A DNA stretch of 10,805 nucleotides from Clostridiales bacterium (GTDB lineage Bacteria > Bacillota > Clostridia > Christensenellales > CAG-138): contig WRCT01000047.1 in assembly GCA_009783775.1 (NCBI GenBank), positions 1 to 10,805 on the forward strand, read 5' to 3'. Shown here piece after piece: positions 1 through 7,118 of this stretch (position 1 is the stretch's first letter; every line of letters starts with the position of its first letter). The position numbers and the translations under genes were made by a program. Under the pieces are notes generated by a model, which searched no databases, was not told the DNA's origin, and was given only the letters and a program-made list of their open reading frames with translations.

Positions 1-5
1 CCCTT

Positions 6-27
6 CCCCCTTCATGCGTGAAGGGGG
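6..27. repeat. REP-like perfect hairpin at the window edge
   Basis: A 9-bp perfect palindrome (CCCCCTTCA, loop TGCG, TGAAGGGGG) lies at the very start of the window. The following bases (CTTAGGATGGGG) are G-rich. No T-run follows on either strand, so it is not an intrinsic terminator. It resembles short palindromic repeats scattered in gut Clostridia, but that is recollection and not a search. It sits exactly where the recombinase gene loses homology, so it may mark the insertion or deletion junction that removed the gene's first half. The left part of the element may lie outside the window. Confidence 0.5.
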
Positions 28-61
28 CTTAGGATGGGGCGTAATAGGAGGCGTTTTTCTT

Positions 62-478
62 TTGTCTGTACCGGCCATTATTATCGACGATGTTTCCATG
101 TGCTTCAATCTGTCCAAGGAACGGGTGGACAATTTGAAGGAATATGTTATCAAATTCCTGCGGCGGGAGCTCAAGGGGTTGCCCGGCGACGCGTACATTT
201 TCCGCAGCCGCCAGCGCGGGAAGGACGGGCAGACGCGGCCCATCAGCTACAAAACCGCCTACCTGTACACCAAGGAAATTTCGCATGACATGGGCCTGCC
301 CTACAACGTCGGCACCCACACCATGCGCAAGACGTTTGGCTACCATTTTTATCAGCAGACCAAGGATATTGCCACGCTGATGGTGCTTTTCAACCATCAC
401 ACGGAGAAGGACACGAAAATATATATCGGCATTGAGTACGACGAGATCACGGCGGCGGTGAAGGATTTTCGATACTGA
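62..478 (+). CDS. Small tyrosine recombinase/integrase, catalytic half only (5'-truncated)
   Basis: This is the C-terminal part of the catalytic domain of a tyrosine recombinase, which cuts and rejoins DNA through a tyrosine-phosphate intermediate. Visible active-site residues, numbered from the ATG at 14, are HTMR (H102, R105), NHH (H128) and the nucleophile Y137 in KIYIG. The H128-Y137 spacing of nine is normal. The first catalytic arginine, usually in a GLR-type motif, and the N-terminal DNA-binding region are absent. The family resembles stand-alone integrases of about 190 residues found near phage packaging genes. The frame is open from 14, but a TTG at 62 preceded by AGGAGG at 46-51 is the better start and gives 138 residues. 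With one catalytic arginine missing it is probably inactive. It is a remnant, or a partial gene whose 5' part was replaced by the repeat at 6-27. Confidence 0.75.
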   Translation: MSVPAIIIDDVSMCFNLSKERVDNLKEYVIKFLRRELKGLPGDAYIFRSRQRGKDGQTRPISYKTAYLYTKEISHDMGLPYNVGTHTMRKTFGYHFYQQTKDIATLMVLFNHHTEKDTKIYIGIEYDEITAAVKDFRY

Positions 479-522
479 CGTTGATTGGTTCCCAGGCTAA
501 GTGCTAGTGTGACGTTGGGGTT

Positions 523-600
523 AGTTTGGAGTTTGGAGTGTGAAGTGTGGAGTTGGGAACGTTGCCTTAACTCCAAACTTCACACTTCACACTCCAAACT
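523..600. repeat. Inverted repeat built from heptamer units
   Basis: The left arm (523-557) reads as five 7-base units: AGTTTGG, AGTTTGG, AGTGTGA, AGTGTGG, AGTTGGG. The right arm (569-600) read on the other strand gives AGTTTGG, AGTGTGA, AGTGTGA, AGTTTGG, AGTT. Positions 530-548 and 582-600 are perfectly complementary over 19 bp, around a middle that includes a second, shifted match. A run of eight A follows at 601-608. No T-run follows the stem on the + strand, so this is not a standard terminator. It is non-coding and looks like a mobile or slippage-generated repeat in the gap after the truncated recombinase. Confidence 0.75.
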
Positions 601-619
601 AAAAAAAATGGGAACCCCA

Positions 620-648
620 TTGACAGCGGTTTTGCGATGTGTTAGAGT
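620..648 (+). promoter_or_regulatory. Sigma-A-type promoter at the entry to the late region
   Basis: A perfect -35 box TTGACA (620-625), a 17-base spacer and a -10 box TAGAGT (643-648) that keeps the key T1, A2 and T6 positions. An extended -10 TG lies at 640-641. The predicted start site is near 655. It is the best promoter in the first 9 kb and is correctly oriented for the packaging genes, but a terminator follows within about 50 bases. Confidence 0.7.
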
Positions 649-666
649 ATCGTCGTCAGAGGTGGC

Positions 667-705
667 AAAAGCCCCTTGGCTCAATACGGAGCCGAGGGGC
701 TTTTT
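667..705 (+). terminator. Strong intrinsic terminator just after the promoter
   Basis: The stem pairs GCCCCTTGGCTC (671-682) with GAGCCGAGGGGC (689-700), with one G-U wobble and a loop AATACG. AAAA precedes it at 667-670 and TTTTT follows at 701-705. This is a textbook Rho-independent terminator. Together with the promoter at 620-648 it would yield a transcript of about 50 nt. It ends 56 bases before the methyltransferase start, so the packaging genes are reached only by readthrough, by antitermination, or from a promoter upstream of the window. Confidence 0.85.
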
Positions 706-761
706 CTGCGTTTTGGGCAAATTCACAAGCGTTTGGGAATTTGACGGAGGGAGGCGGGCGC

Positions 762-875
762 GTGCTGGAAATGAACCGGCTGTACAACATGGATTGCATG
801 GACGGCATGCGCCAGATGCCCGACAAGTGCTTTGATTTGGCGATCGTGGATCCGCCGTATGGGGGGGCTCGATGA
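762..875 (+). pseudogene. N-terminal fragment of DNA adenine methyltransferase (frame lost at G7)
   Basis: This 37-codon frame carries the start of a beta-class amino-methyltransferase: an N-terminal LYNMDCMDGMRQ segment followed by catalytic motif IV, DPPYG, at residues 30-34. The GTG start at 762 is chosen because GGAGGGAGG (746-754) precedes it by 7 bases. The ATG at 771 is a poorer fit. The frame runs into TGA (873-875) directly after seven G (861-867). One more G would continue it in frame into the 872-1477 frame and give an intact protein of about 238 residues. The stop overlaps the next ATG as ATGA. The choice between true mutation, sequencing error, phase variation and ribosomal frameshift cannot be made from this sequence alone. 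Confidence 0.7.
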
Positions 876-1477
876 CGAATGGCTGTGCCGCAAGCGCAGT
901 CGCTTTCGGCGGAGTGTTCGACAAATACAAGATTGAGCGCACCGGCGGAACGTGGGCCGATAAGTACGGAAAGAACATACAGCACTGGGATGTCGCGCCC
1001 GGCGAAGATTATTTTACTGAACTATTCCGCGTATCGAAACACGCAATCATCTGGGGCGGGAATTATTTCGATCTACCGCCGTGCAGGTGTTTCGTTGTCT
1101 GGAAAAAGCTCACTATATCCGAAAACTTTTCGATGGCTATGTGTGAGTACGCATGGACGAACTTTAAGGACAACGCAAAGATTTATGAGGCCGTGCCGCA
1201 GGGTAAGGACAGGTTCCACCCGACACAAAAACCGGTTGGATTGTACAGTTGGCTGCTTGCCCATTTCGCGGAACCGGGCGACAGGATACTGGACACTCAC
1301 GCGGGCAGCGCGTCGAGCTTGATAGCCTGCCATGCGGCGGGTTATGAGTACATGGGTTTCGAGATTGACCCGGACTACTACGCCCAAGCAGCAGTGCGGC
1401 TTGAAAAGGCAAAGGCGCAAGTTTCAATGTTTGATGCGGACAAAATAAAACAAACGGAGCAGGTGGGATTTGGATAA
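872..1477 (+). CDS. Phage DNA N6-adenine methyltransferase, C-terminal 201 residues
   Basis: This carries the rest of the methyltransferase, with high similarity to the phage family that has a KYKIERTGGTW segment (residues 19-28 here), WGGNYFDLPP (61-70), HPTQKP (116-121) and the AdoMet-binding motif I in the form DTHAGSASS (141-149), followed by FEIDPDYY (163-170). Motif order IV then I is that of the beta class. It would methylate adenine in phage or host DNA, giving protection from restriction or marking DNA before packaging. The catalytic DPPY sits in the preceding frame (762-875), so this piece alone should be inactive. Its ATG lies 4 bases after the G-run and overlaps the upstream stop, so coupled translation of a split enzyme is conceivable but speculative. 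Family assignment is firm. Functional state is not. Confidence 0.85.
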   Translation: MTNGCAASAVAFGGVFDKYKIERTGGTWADKYGKNIQHWDVAPGEDYFTELFRVSKHAIIWGGNYFDLPPCRCFVVWKKLTISENFSMAMCEYAWTNFKDNAKIYEAVPQGKDRFHPTQKPVGLYSWLLAHFAEPGDRILDTHAGSASSLIACHAAGYEYMGFEIDPDYYAQAAVRLEKAKAQVSMFDADKIKQTEQVGFG

Positions 1478-1486
1478 GGAGCAAGC

Positions 1487-1792
1487 ATGGCAACGCGTTG
1501 GGATCAGTGGTTTTACAACTCCGCACTATGGCAACAGGTGCGGAGTTTGTATTTTCAGCGGCGCTTTGGTCTATGCGAGCGGTGCGGCGCTCCGGGGCAA
1601 ATTGTGCACCACAAAGTGCCGCTGACGCCGGACAACATACACGACCGCAAGGTGGCGTTAGCAAATGACAACTTGGAGCTTTTGTGCGTGGGATGCCACA
1701 ACCAGGCACACGGCAACAGCGTGACCGTGGCGGACGCCTTGCGCTTTGACGAGGACGGGAACCTTGTGCGGAGAGACCCCCCGGTGGGGTGA
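1487..1792 (+). CDS. Phage HNH endonuclease
   Basis: A 101-residue nuclease of the small phage HNH family. It has a zinc site formed by C30, C33, C67 and C70, the HH pair (H41-H42) of the metal-binding strand, N62 in NDNLELLC, and histidines H71 and H75 in CHNQAH. In HK97-like phages an HNH protein next to the terminase stimulates terminase cutting at cos and helps DNA packaging. This gene has that position, just upstream of the small terminase subunit. The ATG at 1487 is preceded by a TAAGGAGC site that overlaps the stop region of the methyltransferase. Length is normal for the family. The last codons run through six C (1777-1782) and end in RRDPPVG. Confidence 0.93.
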   Translation: MATRWDQWFYNSALWQQVRSLYFQRRFGLCERCGAPGQIVHHKVPLTPDNIHDRKVALANDNLELLCVGCHNQAHGNSVTVADALRFDEDGNLVRRDPPVG

Positions 1793-1900
1793 GCGGAAAA
1801 ATTCGCCGCCGGGAAAGCGGAATGGGTCTCTTGGTGAATACACAGGCCGCGCACATGAGGGGTGTAGAAAAGAGCGCGAATCGAACGGGGAGGCGATTAG
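1793..1900. other. Intergenic gap before the terminase, candidate cos region
   Basis: These 108 bases hold no gene. The junction with the HNH gene is rich in short symmetries. AGAGACCC (1772-1779, inside the HNH 3' end) is inverted as GGGTCTCT (1824-1831), CCCC faces GGGG around 1779-1789, and AGCGGAA occurs twice in direct orientation (1792-1798 and 1816-1822). In HNH-plus-terminase phages the cos site usually lies next to these genes, so this is the best candidate here. The exact cut positions cannot be read from the sequence. Confidence 0.3.
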
Positions 1901-2293
1901 GTGGCGATCATCAAAAATATGACGGTTTATAAGGAAATCCTTTTGTCTTTGCCGGATGATAAGCGAATGCGGGACGAGTTTGTGGCAATAGCTGATTTCT
2001 ACAAAAACCTGCCGCAGGATCGATTGTGGCTGGCACTCCGTTTGGCGGGGCAGGCTGCGTTCCTTGGCGTTGAGATTATCGACGCCAGGAAAGATGTGAA
2101 AAAAAACCCGCGCGTGAACAGTTACCAGAATGGCGCGAACCAATCCGGGCGGAAGATGTCTGCGGAGCTCGATAACTACATGCGGATGTCCAAGGAGTAC
2201 CGTGACTTGATGGCACAGTTGGAGAAGCTGTTGCCCGAGGAGGAGAAGGGAGAGGCTGAGGATGGGTTTGAAAAATTCGTCGGCAGCCGTTAA
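1901..2293 (+). CDS. terS: Phage terminase small subunit
   Basis: A 130-residue, mostly helical, charged protein at the canonical small-terminase position, directly before and overlapping the large subunit by 32 bases. Small terminases bind the packaging site and load the large subunit onto concatemeric DNA. The central part (residues 20-70) is predicted helical, and the tail has the acidic LLPEEEKGEAED stretch often seen before the C-terminal end in P27-like small subunits. Family similarity is moderate and the call leans on position. The GTG at 1901 has GGGGAGG at 1887-1893 with a 7-base spacer, which makes it the preferred start. An in-frame ATG at 1919 is an alternative without its own ribosome binding site. 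Confidence 0.75.
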   Translation: MAIIKNMTVYKEILLSLPDDKRMRDEFVAIADFYKNLPQDRLWLALRLAGQAAFLGVEIIDARKDVKKNPRVNSYQNGANQSGRKMSAELDNYMRMSKEYRDLMAQLEKLLPEEEKGEAEDGFEKFVGSR

Positions 2294-4007
2294 CCCGATA
2301 CTTGCATATTGGGAGGAGATAGATACCGGGCGGGTTGTGGCGTCTGCGAAAGTACGCGCACTGTACAGGCGGTTGGCGAGTGACGTTGTGACGCCGCGTG
2401 ATCCGTGGGTATATGACGAGGATCGAGCGGGGCATGTCATCAGCTTTTTGGAAAAGTATTGTAAGCACAGCAAGGGTAAATGGGGCGGGCAGCCCCTGAA
2501 GCTGGAACTGTGGCAAAAGGCCATGCTGGCCGCTGCGTTTGGGTTCATCGACGCCGAAACCGGGCTGCGCAAGTACCGGAAGGTGCTGCTGGTGGTGGGC
2601 CGTAAGAACGGCAAGTCCACCATTGCGGCAGGCGTTGGGCTGTACCTCATGGTCGCGGACGGGGAGCCGGGGGCAGAAATCTATTGCGCAGCCACAAAGC
2701 GCGACCAGGCAAAAATCATCTGGCTTGAGGCAAAGCGCATGGTGAAGAGATCGGCGGCTTTGTACAAGCGGATCAAGCCGCTGGTGGCGGAGATGGTGGG
2801 CAGGGGCGAGTATGACGGATGCACATTTCGCCCGCTGGGGTCGGACAGTGAAACGTTGGACGGGCTGAACGTACACGGCGCGCCGCTGGACGAGATACAC
2901 GCATGGCCGGGTCGCGAGCTGTATGACGTTATCGTGGATGGCATGGGCGCGCGGGAGCAGCCCATGATATTCATAACCACAACCTCCGGTTTTGTGCGCG
3001 AGGGGTTATATGACGAGGAGTACGCCATAGCCGCGAACGTGTTGAGCGGCATTGAAGAGTATGCGGACGAGCAACTGCTGCCGGTCATCTACGAGTTGGA
3101 AAACCCGGACGAGTGGCGCGATCCGGCCATGTGGGTCAAGGCCAACCCCGGCCTGGGGACGATCAAGAATCTGGACGAGCTTGCTAAGAAGGTGGAGCGG
3201 GCGCAAAAAACACCGCGCTTATCCGGCAACCTGAAATGTAAAGATTTTTGTATGCCCTCGACCGACAGCTCCGCATGGCTGGATTGGGAGGAGATAGACA
3301 ACCCTGCCACCTTCGACCTTGAGGACTTGCGCAAGTGCTATGCAATCGGAGGGTGTGACTTGTCAGCCACGACAGACCTTTCGTGTGCATCGCTCATAAT
3401 CCGCAAAGCCGATGACCCGAGCGTATATGTTGCACAGCACTACTTCATCCCGGAAAAGCGCGTCGAAGATTTGGAGCTTGACGGCAAGATCAAAGAAGCG
3501 CCGTACCGCATATGGGCAGACCGGGGACTGCTCACAATCTGCCCCGGAAATCAAGTCGATTTTCGGGCGGTTACAGCGTGGTTCGTGCTCATGCACCGTG
3601 GGCACGGGATAATCCCGCTGTACATAGGGTTCGACCGCGCGCTGGCCGGGTACTGGCTGGACGACATGGACGCCCATGGGTTTACGTGGATGGGCAAGGA
3701 TCACACGGCGAATGTGATGGAACGCGTTGCACAGGGCCCGTACACATGGAGCCAGCCTATGAAAGAGATGGGGGCAGCGTTCGCCAAGCACATGGTCAAC
3801 TACAATAACAACCCGATAACCAAGTGGTGCCTGAGCAATACGCAGGCCAAGGCAAAGAACGAGGACGGCATCGAGAGCATCCAACCGGTCAAGTTGAGCA
3901 GCGGGATGCGCATCGATGGCATGGTGTCGTTACTTAACGCATGGGTCATATACACCAGGCACTTCGAGGAGTACATGGGAAGGGTGAAAAGCCGTGGGCG
4001 TGTTTGA
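2262..4007 (+). CDS. terL: Phage terminase large subunit (HK97-type)
   Basis: The packaging motor: an N-terminal ATPase that translocates DNA into the prohead and a C-terminal RNase H-like nuclease that cuts it. Walker A is GRKNGKS (113-119), Walker B with the catalytic acid is APLDE (207-211), and the coupling motif is TTTSG (239-243). The nuclease acids fit D366 and D372 (CDLSATTDLS), D458 (GFDRA) and D552 (RIDGMVSLLNA). At 581 residues it has the usual length of the Terminase_1/HK97 family and looks intact. It starts inside the small-subunit gene with GGGAGAGG just upstream, and its stop overlaps the portal start, so the three genes are translationally coupled. The HK97-type large subunit with an adjacent HNH gene suggests cos packaging. 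Confidence 0.97.
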   Translation: MGLKNSSAAVNPILAYWEEIDTGRVVASAKVRALYRRLASDVVTPRDPWVYDEDRAGHVISFLEKYCKHSKGKWGGQPLKLELWQKAMLAAAFGFIDAETGLRKYRKVLLVVGRKNGKSTIAAGVGLYLMVADGEPGAEIYCAATKRDQAKIIWLEAKRMVKRSAALYKRIKPLVAEMVGRGEYDGCTFRPLGSDSETLDGLNVHGAPLDEIHAWPGRELYDVIVDGMGAREQPMIFITTTSGFVREGLYDEEYAIAANVLSGIEEYADEQLLPVIYELENPDEWRDPAMWVKANPGLGTIKNLDELAKKVERAQKTPRLSGNLKCKDFCMPSTDSSAWLDWEEIDNPATFDLEDLRKCYAIGGCDLSATTDLSCASLIIRKADDPSVYVAQHYFIPEKRVEDLELDGKIKEAPYRIWADRGLLTICPGNQVDFRAVTAWFVLMHRGHGIIPLYIGFDRALAGYWLDDMDAHGFTWMGKDHTANVMERVAQGPYTWSQPMKEMGAAFAKHMVNYNNNPITKWCLSNTQAKAKNEDGIESIQPVKLSSGMRIDGMVSLLNAWVIYTRHFEEYMGRVKSRGRV

Positions 4008-5202
4008 GAGCTGGTTCGGGCGCTTTTTCAAAAGCGCAAAATTCCGTTTTGTCCGCTCCTTCGGCGGCCACTCGACCGGATACGACCGGGACGCATACGA
4101 ACATGAAACAGTGCGTTCGATCATCGACGCTATAGCCAGCCATACGGCAAAGGCCCAGGCCATGCATGTGGTCGTCGACGAAAAAGGCCGCATCAAGAAG
4201 ATCAAGCGAAACAGCCCGTTCTCTAAATTGCTCAACCTACAGGCCAATGAATTGATGAGCGCGTATGATCTCAAATACAAACTCGTCACGCAGGTCGAGA
4301 ACTACACCACCGCGATGTTGTACGTCGCCTGGGACGGGGACATGCCCACGGCGATGTATCCGATAAATTACCGGCAATATGAGTTTATCCAGCTTGACGA
4401 AGGCGACTGGGCCGTGCGCTTTGTGGACGCGATGGGCGACGAGTACGCGCTGCCGCTTGAGGACGTGGTGGTGCTCCGCAAGTTTTACAACACGCTGGAC
4501 ATCGCCGGTGAAGGGAACGGCCCGGTGTATGGCGTGCTGGATTTGATCAAGGTCGGCGAGGAGGGCATGAGCAGCGCGCTGCGTGTCGCAAACAAAATCC
4601 GCGGGTTGCTCAAACAAAAAAACGCGCGGCTGGACGACGAAGATGTGCAGTCGCAGGCAAGAAAATTCGAGGAAAACATGAAAAAGGCCGCGGAGGAGGG
4701 CGGTGTGGTCGGCGTGGATTTGGCGGACGAATATGTGCCGATCACCACGCGGGCGTACAGCCTCGATTCCGCGCAGATGAAGGATATCCGTGACGGGCTG
4801 TATCGGTACTGGCGCACATCTGAGAACATCATCAAGTCAGACTACACGGAATCGCAGTGGCAGGCGTGGTATGAATCAGTCATTGAGCCGCGCCTGACCC
4901 AGATGGGGCAGGCGCTGACCAATGTCTGCTTTAGCCAAACCGAGCGCGACCACGGGAACCGGATCCTCTTTTATAGCTCCCCGCTGCTGCACGCCAGCGT
5001 GCAAACAAAGATCAACATTGTGCGCGCATCGCGGGAGATCGGGCTGCTCACGACCAACGAACTGCGCGAGCTTTTCGGCTATGCGCCCGTGGAAGACGGC
5101 GACGTGCGGCAAATCAGCCTGAACTACACCAAGGACAGCAACCAGGACGCCTATCAACTCGGCGACACCGGGGAGGAGGATACCAATGATCAGAACCAGT
5201 AA
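3994..5202 (+). CDS. Phage portal protein (HK97 family)
   Basis: A 402-residue portal, the dodecameric ring at one capsid vertex through which DNA enters and leaves and to which the tail connector attaches. The protein shows the family pattern: an N-terminal segment, the ETVRSIIDAIASHTAK helix, a long central domain (VVVLRKFYN), the TESQWQAWYESVIEPRLTQM helix leading into the clip/stem region, and a C-terminal TTNELRELFGYAP motif typical of HK97-type portals. Length is normal. The GTG start at 3994 lies inside the terminase gene (14-base overlap) with GGAAGGGTG seven bases upstream. The 3' end overlaps the protease start by 17 bases. The last 30 residues are acidic and polar. Confidence 0.95.
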   Translation: MGVFESWFGRFFKSAKFRFVRSFGGHSTGYDRDAYEHETVRSIIDAIASHTAKAQAMHVVVDEKGRIKKIKRNSPFSKLLNLQANELMSAYDLKYKLVTQVENYTTAMLYVAWDGDMPTAMYPINYRQYEFIQLDEGDWAVRFVDAMGDEYALPLEDVVVLRKFYNTLDIAGEGNGPVYGVLDLIKVGEEGMSSALRVANKIRGLLKQKNARLDDEDVQSQARKFEENMKKAAEEGGVVGVDLADEYVPITTRAYSLDSAQMKDIRDGLYRYWRTSENIIKSDYTESQWQAWYESVIEPRLTQMGQALTNVCFSQTERDHGNRILFYSSPLLHASVQTKINIVRASREIGLLTTNELRELFGYAPVEDGDVRQISLNYTKDSNQDAYQLGDTGEEDTNDQNQ

Positions 5203-5896
5203 GCCGGCGCGCCCGCAAAGGACGATCAAGAACCTGCACAGGCGGTCGTTTGAAATCCGCGCGGGCGGCATGACCGAGGACGGCGGCATATGGGTGGAGG
5301 GCCGGGCGGCTACGTTCGATAGCCCCACCGTGCTCTTTGAGTGGGACGGCGTGGAGTACAGCGAGCAGATCGCGAGCGGGGCTTTCGACGGCTGCTATAT
5401 GGGCGACGTTATTTTTAATTACAATCACGGCGGCCATGTGCTGGCCCGGACGCGCAACAGAACCCTGTCGCTCGAAGTTAAGGACGACGGGCTCTACATG
5501 CGCGCCCGGCTTGACGGCACCGAGGAAGGCCGGAAGATATACGAGGAGGTCACGGGCGGATATATCGACCGCATGTCCTTCGCGTTTACGATCCGCGAGG
5601 AGGCGTTTGACCAGACAACGCGGACATGGACTGTACAAAAAGTCAAACGCCTGTACGATGTCTCGGCGGTGGATATCCCCGCCTATGACGATACATCCAT
5701 TGAAGCAAGGCGCGCGGATGCAGAACGGATGGCCCTGGAACATCGCAATGCGGATGCAGGGCGGGAAGGTCTGGAACATCGCGGCGTGGCGGACGCCATG
5801 GCGCTATTGCGCAGGGTGAGAATTCGGACAAAACTGGCCCTATTTTTAGCAAAAGAGAGGAGAATCCCCCATGAAAAAGCTAAGAGCGCTCCTTGA
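5186..5896 (+). CDS. Prohead maturation protease (HK97, peptidase family S78)
   Basis: A 236-residue serine protease that enters the prohead and removes the scaffold domain of the capsid protein during maturation. The core has the S78 signature: the catalytic His is H81 in NYNHGGHVLAR, the Ser is S131 in YIDRMSFAF, and the acidic residue of the family fits D163 in SAVDIPAYDDT. The ATG at 5186 is preceded by GGAGGAGG with a suitable spacer and lies inside the portal gene. The C-terminal tail (after residue 175) is variable, basic and contains a 12-residue tandem duplication. The gene overlaps the capsid start by 26 bases, a layout often used to couple protease and capsid synthesis. Confidence 0.95.
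   Translation: MIRTSKPARPQRTIKNLHRRSFEIRAGGMTEDGGIWVEGRAATFDSPTVLFEWDGVEYSEQIASGAFDGCYMGDVIFNYNHGGHVLARTRNRTLSLEVKDDGLYMRARLDGTEEGRKIYEEVTGGYIDRMSFAFTIREEAFDQTTRTWTVQKVKRLYDVSAVDIPAYDDTSIEARRADAERMALEHRNADAGREGLEHRGVADAMALLRRVRIRTKLALFLAKERRIPHEKAKSAP
5714..5785 (+). repeat. 36-bp in-frame tandem duplication in the protease tail
   Basis: Two 36-base units (5714-5749 and 5750-5785) both begin GCGGATGCAG and both contain CTGGAACATCGC. They encode ADAERMALEHRN and ADAGREGLEHRG. A partial third echo (VADAMALLRR) follows. The repeat keeps the reading frame and lies outside the catalytic core. Confidence 0.85.
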
Positions 5897-7118
5897 AAAA
5901 CTCAAGAAGCGGGTACTGGATCAGGAGGCCGTGGACGATGTGGTGGCGGAAATTCAAGCGGTTTTGGATGACGTCGCCGAGGAACTCACCGAGGAGGAGC
6001 TCGTCGAAGTCGAGAACCAGGTGACAGAACTGCTCGGCGAGCTTCAGGACGAGGCCCCCACCGAGGAGGAGGCCGACGCCGAAGCGCGCAAGGCCCGCCG
6101 CGAGAGCGTAGCGCAGCGGATCGGCGGTATCAAGTCCGGGCTGACGCCGCCGAAGAGCAGGGAGGCGCGCACCGAACGGAAACCGGGCGGTCGCGGCGCG
6201 AGCGAATCCGAAAAGCGCGGGCGCGACTTGATGCAGAACCGCACCGTCAAGGTGGACAGCGGCACGCTGGTGCTTCCCAAGCACTACGGCAGCGACATCC
6301 GCCCTACTTTTAACGACATCTCCAGCCTGGTCGACGCGGTGAACATCAACGTCCTGCGCGGCGGCGAGAGCTACACCCAACCCTTCGAGGTCGGGTACGG
6401 GATGGCGGGTTACACCCTTGAGGCGCAGGACTACCACGAGACCGCGCCGTCCGTAGACTACATCGAAATCAACAAGGCCAAGATCACCGCGTACTCGGAG
6501 GACACCGAGGAGGTGCTCAAGCTGCCCCACGCCGATTACGACGCGCTGGTCATGCGCAGGGTGCGCGATTCCATGCGCAAACTGCTGGCCCGCGAAGTCC
6601 TGATCGGCACCGGCGGAGCCAACACCCTGTGCGGCATCTACAATGCGCCTGTGAAGGTGCTGCCAGCCGAGTGCGACAAGGAAATCGGCATTATTGATGA
6701 ACTCACGCTGTCCAAGATCATCTTTGGCTACGGCGGCGACGAGGACGTAGAGGGCCTGGCCGCGCTGATCATCAACATCAAAGACCTGGAAGCGTTCGAC
6801 GCGGTGCGCAATTCAGACAAGCACCAGGTCTATGACATCAAGTACAACGGCAACACCGGCACCATCAACAGCATCCCGTTCATCATCAACAGCGCCTGCG
6901 GCTCACTGGCTGACCCGGCGACCGACGACGGCAAATACTGCATGGTGTACGGCAACCTGTCCAACTACATGCTGACAGTGTTTGACGACGTCGACGTCAT
7001 GCGGTCGATGGACTACAAGTTCCGACAGGGCATCATCGCCCACCGTGGCAGCGGTTTCTTCGGCGGCAACGTCGTGAGCTACAAGGGCTTCCTGCGCGTC
7101 AAAAAAAAAGCGGCCTGA
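5871..7118 (+). CDS. HK97-fold major capsid protein with N-terminal scaffold (delta) domain
   Basis: A 415-residue capsid protein. Residues 1 to about 75 are a highly charged coiled coil (LEKLKKRVLDQ, AEELTEEELVEVENQ), the built-in scaffold or delta domain that the upstream protease removes. Residues about 75-125 form a basic, flexible linker where cleavage would fall. From about residue 130 (GTLVLPKHYGSDIRPTFNDI) the HK97 fold begins: the E-loop region GYTLEAQDYHETAPSVDY (180-197), the spine helix DALVMRRVRDSMRKLLAREVLIG, and the A and P domains, ending in GFFGGNVVSYKGFLRV. No separate scaffold gene is present, which fits the fused type. The ATG at 5871 has GAGAGGAGA upstream and lies within the protease 3' end. 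A 51-base gap separates it from the connector gene. Confidence 0.95.
   Translation: MKKLRALLEKLKKRVLDQEAVDDVVAEIQAVLDDVAEELTEEELVEVENQVTELLGELQDEAPTEEEADAEARKARRESVAQRIGGIKSGLTPPKSREARTERKPGGRGASESEKRGRDLMQNRTVKVDSGTLVLPKHYGSDIRPTFNDISSLVDAVNINVLRGGESYTQPFEVGYGMAGYTLEAQDYHETAPSVDYIEINKAKITAYSEDTEEVLKLPHADYDALVMRRVRDSMRKLLAREVLIGTGGANTLCGIYNAPVKVLPAECDKEIGIIDELTLSKIIFGYGGDEDVEGLAALIINIKDLEAFDAVRNSDKHQVYDIKYNGNTGTINSIPFIINSACGSLADPATDDGKYCMVYGNLSNYMLTVFDDVDVMRSMDYKFRQGIIAHRGSGFFGGNVVSYKGFLRVKKKAA

Noticed and set aside
523..600. CRISPR-like repeat array
   Set aside because: The units are 7 bases long, contiguous and without unique spacers.
523..608. Inverted repeat followed by eight A, considered as an intrinsic terminator
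   Set aside because: The run is A and not T on the + strand, and on the - strand the T-run precedes the stem, so neither strand has terminator architecture.
580..978. - strand frame over the promoter/terminator gap
   Set aside because: It runs through the heptamer repeat, the terminator and the methyltransferase start, and its composition looks random.
1658..2650. Long open frame of 330 codons on the - strand across the HNH/terminase region
   Set aside because: It is the antisense shadow of three well-supported + strand genes, with no ribosome binding site or family resemblance and low-complexity Ser/Pro-rich composition.
5880..6530. 216-codon - strand frame opposite the capsid gene
   Set aside because: A shadow created by the GC-rich, Glu/Lys-rich capsid coding sequence. 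The + strand capsid protein is certain.
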